NCBI GenBank assembly: GCA_900759385.1
Contig: CAAEUZ010000091.1
Span: 1 to 62,912 of the forward strand
Length of the DNA: 62,912 bases
Direction: 5' to 3'
Source: an uncultured Oscillospiraceae bacterium
GTDB lineage: Bacteria > Bacillota > Clostridia > Oscillospirales > Oscillospiraceae
The translations under genes were made by a program, and so were the position numbers. The notes below the pieces were generated by a model. The model did no database searches. It was given only the letters and a program-made list of their open reading frames with translations, and had not been told where the DNA came from. Within the stretch, counting starts at the first letter, position 1; each line of letters opens with the position of its first letter. Shown in pieces: positions 60,813 through 62,912 of this stretch.

Positions 60813-61615
60813 ATCGTCGCCACCTCCTCATCGCCCGTGAACTTGTTCATCAGGCCGATTGAGATGAATACCAGCACCATGAGGATGAGGCTCATCGCAG
60901 CGCCGAGGTTCTGGTTGACTATGCCCTTGAACTGGCGCTCGATGATATCGCCTATCATCATATTGTCCGTGCCGCCCAGCTGCTGGGTGATATAGAAGGT
61001 ACTCACCGCGGGCACGAACACCATGGTGATGCCGGAGACTATGCCGGGCACGCTCAGAGGCAGTATGACCCGGCGGAAGGTCTGCACATTGTCGCAGCCG
61101 AGATCCTGCGCGGCCTCGATAAGGCGCGGGTCGAGCTTGGCAATGACGGTGTAGAGCGGCATTATCATATACGGCAGGTAGTTATAAACCATGCCCAGTA
61201 TGACGGAGCCCGCATTCCTTATCAGCGGGAAGGGACCGATGCCGAAAAAGCCGAGGATTGTGTTTATAATGCCGGTGTCGCGCAGGAGGGCGACCCAGGC
61301 CAGGGTGCGCAGCAGGAAGCTCATGCACATGGGCAGAGTCACGAGCAGGTAGAGCACGCGCTGTACGCTGGCCGTGCTCTGCGCTATCACATACGCCACG
61401 GGATAGCCTATCACCAGGCAGATCGCACAGGCCACCAGCGCATACCAGACGGAGCGCAGGAAGGTGGGAAAATACTCCGCCGCGTGGGTGAAATTCTCCA
61501 GCGAGAAGCCTCCGTCCGTGCCTGAGAAGGCGAAGTAGACCACCATGCCCAGAGGGACGACGGTGAATATGACCATCCACGCTATATACGGTCCGGCGAG
61601 GAACTTACTCTTCAT
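60809..61615 (-). CDS. potB: Spermidine/putrescine ABC permease PotB
   Basis: A 268-residue permease with six helices and the EAA loop AAQDLGCDNVQTFRRVILPL, as in PotB. The start overlaps the potA stop by 11 nt, and the stop overlaps potC by 4 nt. Confidence 0.93.
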   Translation of the reverse strand: MKSKFLAGPYIAWMVIFTVVPLGMVVYFAFSGTDGGFSLENFTHAAEYFPTFLRSVWYALVACAICLVIGYPVAYVIAQSTASVQRVLYLLVTLPMCMSFLLRTLAWVALLRDTGIINTILGFFGIGPFPLIRNAGSVILGMVYNYLPYMIMPLYTVIAKLDPRLIEAAQDLGCDNVQTFRRVILPLSVPGIVSGITMVFVPAVSTFYITQQLGGTDNMMIGDIIERQFKGIVNQNLGAAMSLILMVLVFISIGLMNKFTGDEEVATI

Positions 61616-62762
61616 TGTTCAGCGCCTCCTCGGGAGTTTCCTCCCCTCCGATGACCGCGTCGGGGTCGTTTATCTCGTCGTACTCGGCGCTGTAGGAGCT
61701 GTAGTCGCCGAACATGCCGGAGTAGGCGCTCTTCTTCATGACGTGTATGTCGTTCGGCGTCAGCTTTATGCCTATGTACTCGCCGGGCCTGTGCAGGTCC
61801 GTGGTCTGTATGAGCCATTTGAAGCCCTTGAAGTCCACGATGGTGTCATAGTGCACGCCCTTGAAGGTCACGCTGGTGACCGTACCGCAGAGGTGGCCGC
61901 TGTCGGCGGGGACTATGTCCACGTCCTCGGGGCGGATGACCACGTCCACCGGCTCGTTTGGCTCAAAGCCGTGGTCCAGGCAGCGGAACTTGCGGCCGAA
62001 AATCTCCACCACGTAGTCGGCGCGCATGATGCCGTCGAGGATGTTGCTCTCGCCGATGAAATCCGCCACAAAGGCGTTCTTCGGCTCGTTATAGATGTCC
62101 TCGGGCGTACCTATCTGCTGTATACGCCCCTTGTCCATGACGACCACGGTGTCGCTCATGGCGAGCGCCTCTTCCTGGTCGTGCGTTACATATATAAATG
62201 TGATGCCCAGCTGCTGCTGGATGCGTTTGAGCTCGTTCTGCATGTCTTTGCGCAGACGCAGGTCCAGCGCGCCCAGAGGCTCGTCCAGCAGCAGGACCTT
62301 CGGCCGGTTGACAAGCGCGCGCGCTATGGCCACGCGCTGCTGCTGGCCGCCTGATAGCTGGTCCGGTTTTCGCTTTTCAAAGCCCCTGAGGGAGACGATT
62401 TCGAGCATCTCCGTGACGCGCTCGTCGATTTCCTTGTTGGGAACCTTGGCAATGCGCAGGCCAAAAGCGATGTTCTCGTACACGTTCAGGTGCGGGAAGA
62501 GCGCGTACTTCTGGAACACCGTGTTTACCCTGCGCTTGTGCGGCGGGACATCATTAATCCTCACACCGTCGAAGAACACGTCGCCGCTGGTCGGCTGCAA
62601 AAAGCCGCCGATAATACGAAGAGTAGTCGTCTTGCCGCAGCCCGACGGGCCCAGCAGTGTGAGGAATTCGCTGTCATTGAAATAAATGTTAATCGAATCG
62701 AGGACGGTCTCGCCGTCAAAATCCATCCGGCAATCTACCAGCCGAATAAGTTCTTTGGACAT
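61605..62762 (-). CDS. potA: Spermidine/putrescine ABC ATP-binding protein PotA
   Basis: The 385-residue ATPase has Walker A GPSGCGKTT, LSGGQQQRVAIARAL, LLLDEPLGALD and HDQEEALAMSD, then a C-terminal TOBE-type regulatory domain (about 250-345) and an acidic tail. The ATG at 62762 follows GGGGGAGG; an in-frame upstream extension has no start signal. First gene of the potABCD operon. Confidence 0.94.
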   Translation of the reverse strand: MSKELIRLVDCRMDFDGETVLDSINIYFNDSEFLTLLGPSGCGKTTTLRIIGGFLQPTSGDVFFDGVRINDVPPHKRRVNTVFQKYALFPHLNVYENIAFGLRIAKVPNKEIDERVTEMLEIVSLRGFEKRKPDQLSGGQQQRVAIARALVNRPKVLLLDEPLGALDLRLRKDMQNELKRIQQQLGITFIYVTHDQEEALAMSDTVVVMDKGRIQQIGTPEDIYNEPKNAFVADFIGESNILDGIMRADYVVEIFGRKFRCLDHGFEPNEPVDVVIRPEDVDIVPADSGHLCGTVTSVTFKGVHYDTIVDFKGFKWLIQTTDLHRPGEYIGIKLTPNDIHVMKKSAYSGMFGDYSSYSAEYDEINDPDAVIGGEETPEEALNNEE

Positions 62763-62831
62763 TATCCTCCCCCTCTTTGTTTTTGGCGGCCGCTCCGGGG
62801 ACGGGGCGCGGCGGCTGGACGGAATTTTTTC

Positions 62832-62899
62832 CGTATGGCTTCGTGAGCGCCGCTTGAAATACACAAAGTATTTCTGCGCGTCACGCACTTCCCCATACG
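62832..62899 (-). ncRNA. Long nested hairpin upstream of potA (possible structured leader RNA)
   Basis: Three stems nest around one loop: CGTATGG/CCATACG (62832-62838 and 62893-62899), CGTGA-GCGC with GCGC-g-TCACG (62842-62850 and 62876-62885, one bulge) and GAAATAC/GTATTTC (62856-62862 and 62868-62874) around a 5-nt ACAAA loop. That is 23 base pairs in 68 nt. It begins 70 nt before potA. A second small palindrome, ACGGAA-TTTT-TTCCGT (62818-62833), partly overlaps it. It may be a leader element or an operator; I do not recognise the family. Confidence 0.4.
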
Positions 62900-62912
62900 A
62901 AAAACCTTCTCG

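Overview
The window is a GC-rich, densely packed chromosomal segment from an endospore-forming Clostridia bacterium. A complete spoIIIAA-AH cluster, a SpoVB-type flippase and sigma-E-like promoters mark it as a spore former. The high GC content, gut-anaerobe style gene set (PPi-type phosphofructokinase, MtaB, ArgR-RecN cluster) and 4-nt ATGA/GTGA overlaps suggest an Oscillospiraceae-like lineage. That placement is an inference, because no rRNA is present. I see no tRNA, rRNA, CRISPR array, transposase or phage gene.

Layout. 1-0.7 kb: the start of a ribbon-helix-helix gene and a non-coding stretch with three ~93-bp tandem repeats. 0.7-9 kb (minus strand): tyrS, a small membrane protein, a C_GCAxxG_C_C protein, recN, an NTF2-like protein, argR, nadK, tlyA and dxs. 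9-12.2 kb: ispA-xseB-xseA-nusB-asp23, read from a promoter at 12.3 kb and ended by a terminator at 9.0 kb that overlaps the dxs promoter. 12.5-17.1 kb: spoIIIAH to spoIIIAA behind a sigma-E-like promoter. 17.2-24.4 kb: an SLH/M15 peptidase, cdd, a peptide-type binding lipoprotein, a YlmD-like protein and secA. 24.6-28.2 kb: serA, serC, mtaB. 28.4-38.1 kb (plus strand): cysteine desulfurase, uvrA, a small membrane protein, recD2, comF, an mreB paralogue, degV. 38.2-40.8 kb (minus): two paralogous exported proteins, an aldose-1-epimerase-like protein and a TSUP permease.

40.9-49.8 kb (minus) is the most distinctive part. A 7-TM histidine kinase and a LuxR-type response regulator are followed, with gaps of at most 27 nt, by nagB, nagA, a class II aldolase, a divergent triose-phosphate isomerase, a LarA-family (nickel-pincer racemase) homologue and a PPi-type phosphofructokinase. 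One good promoter precedes the set and one hairpin ends it. Together the enzymes could take GlcNAc-6-phosphate to triose phosphates under two-component control; the role of the LarA homologue is unknown.

49.9-52.6 kb: an SsuABC/TauABC-type ABC transporter. 52.7-55.5 kb: a frameshifted methyltransferase facing an XRE regulator across a perfect 17-bp inverted repeat, a GNAT acetyltransferase and a SpoVB-like flippase with a sigma-E-like promoter. 55.6-62.9 kb: recG, an ApbE-like lipoprotein and potABCD (order D-C-B-A along the plus strand), with a long structured element upstream of potA.
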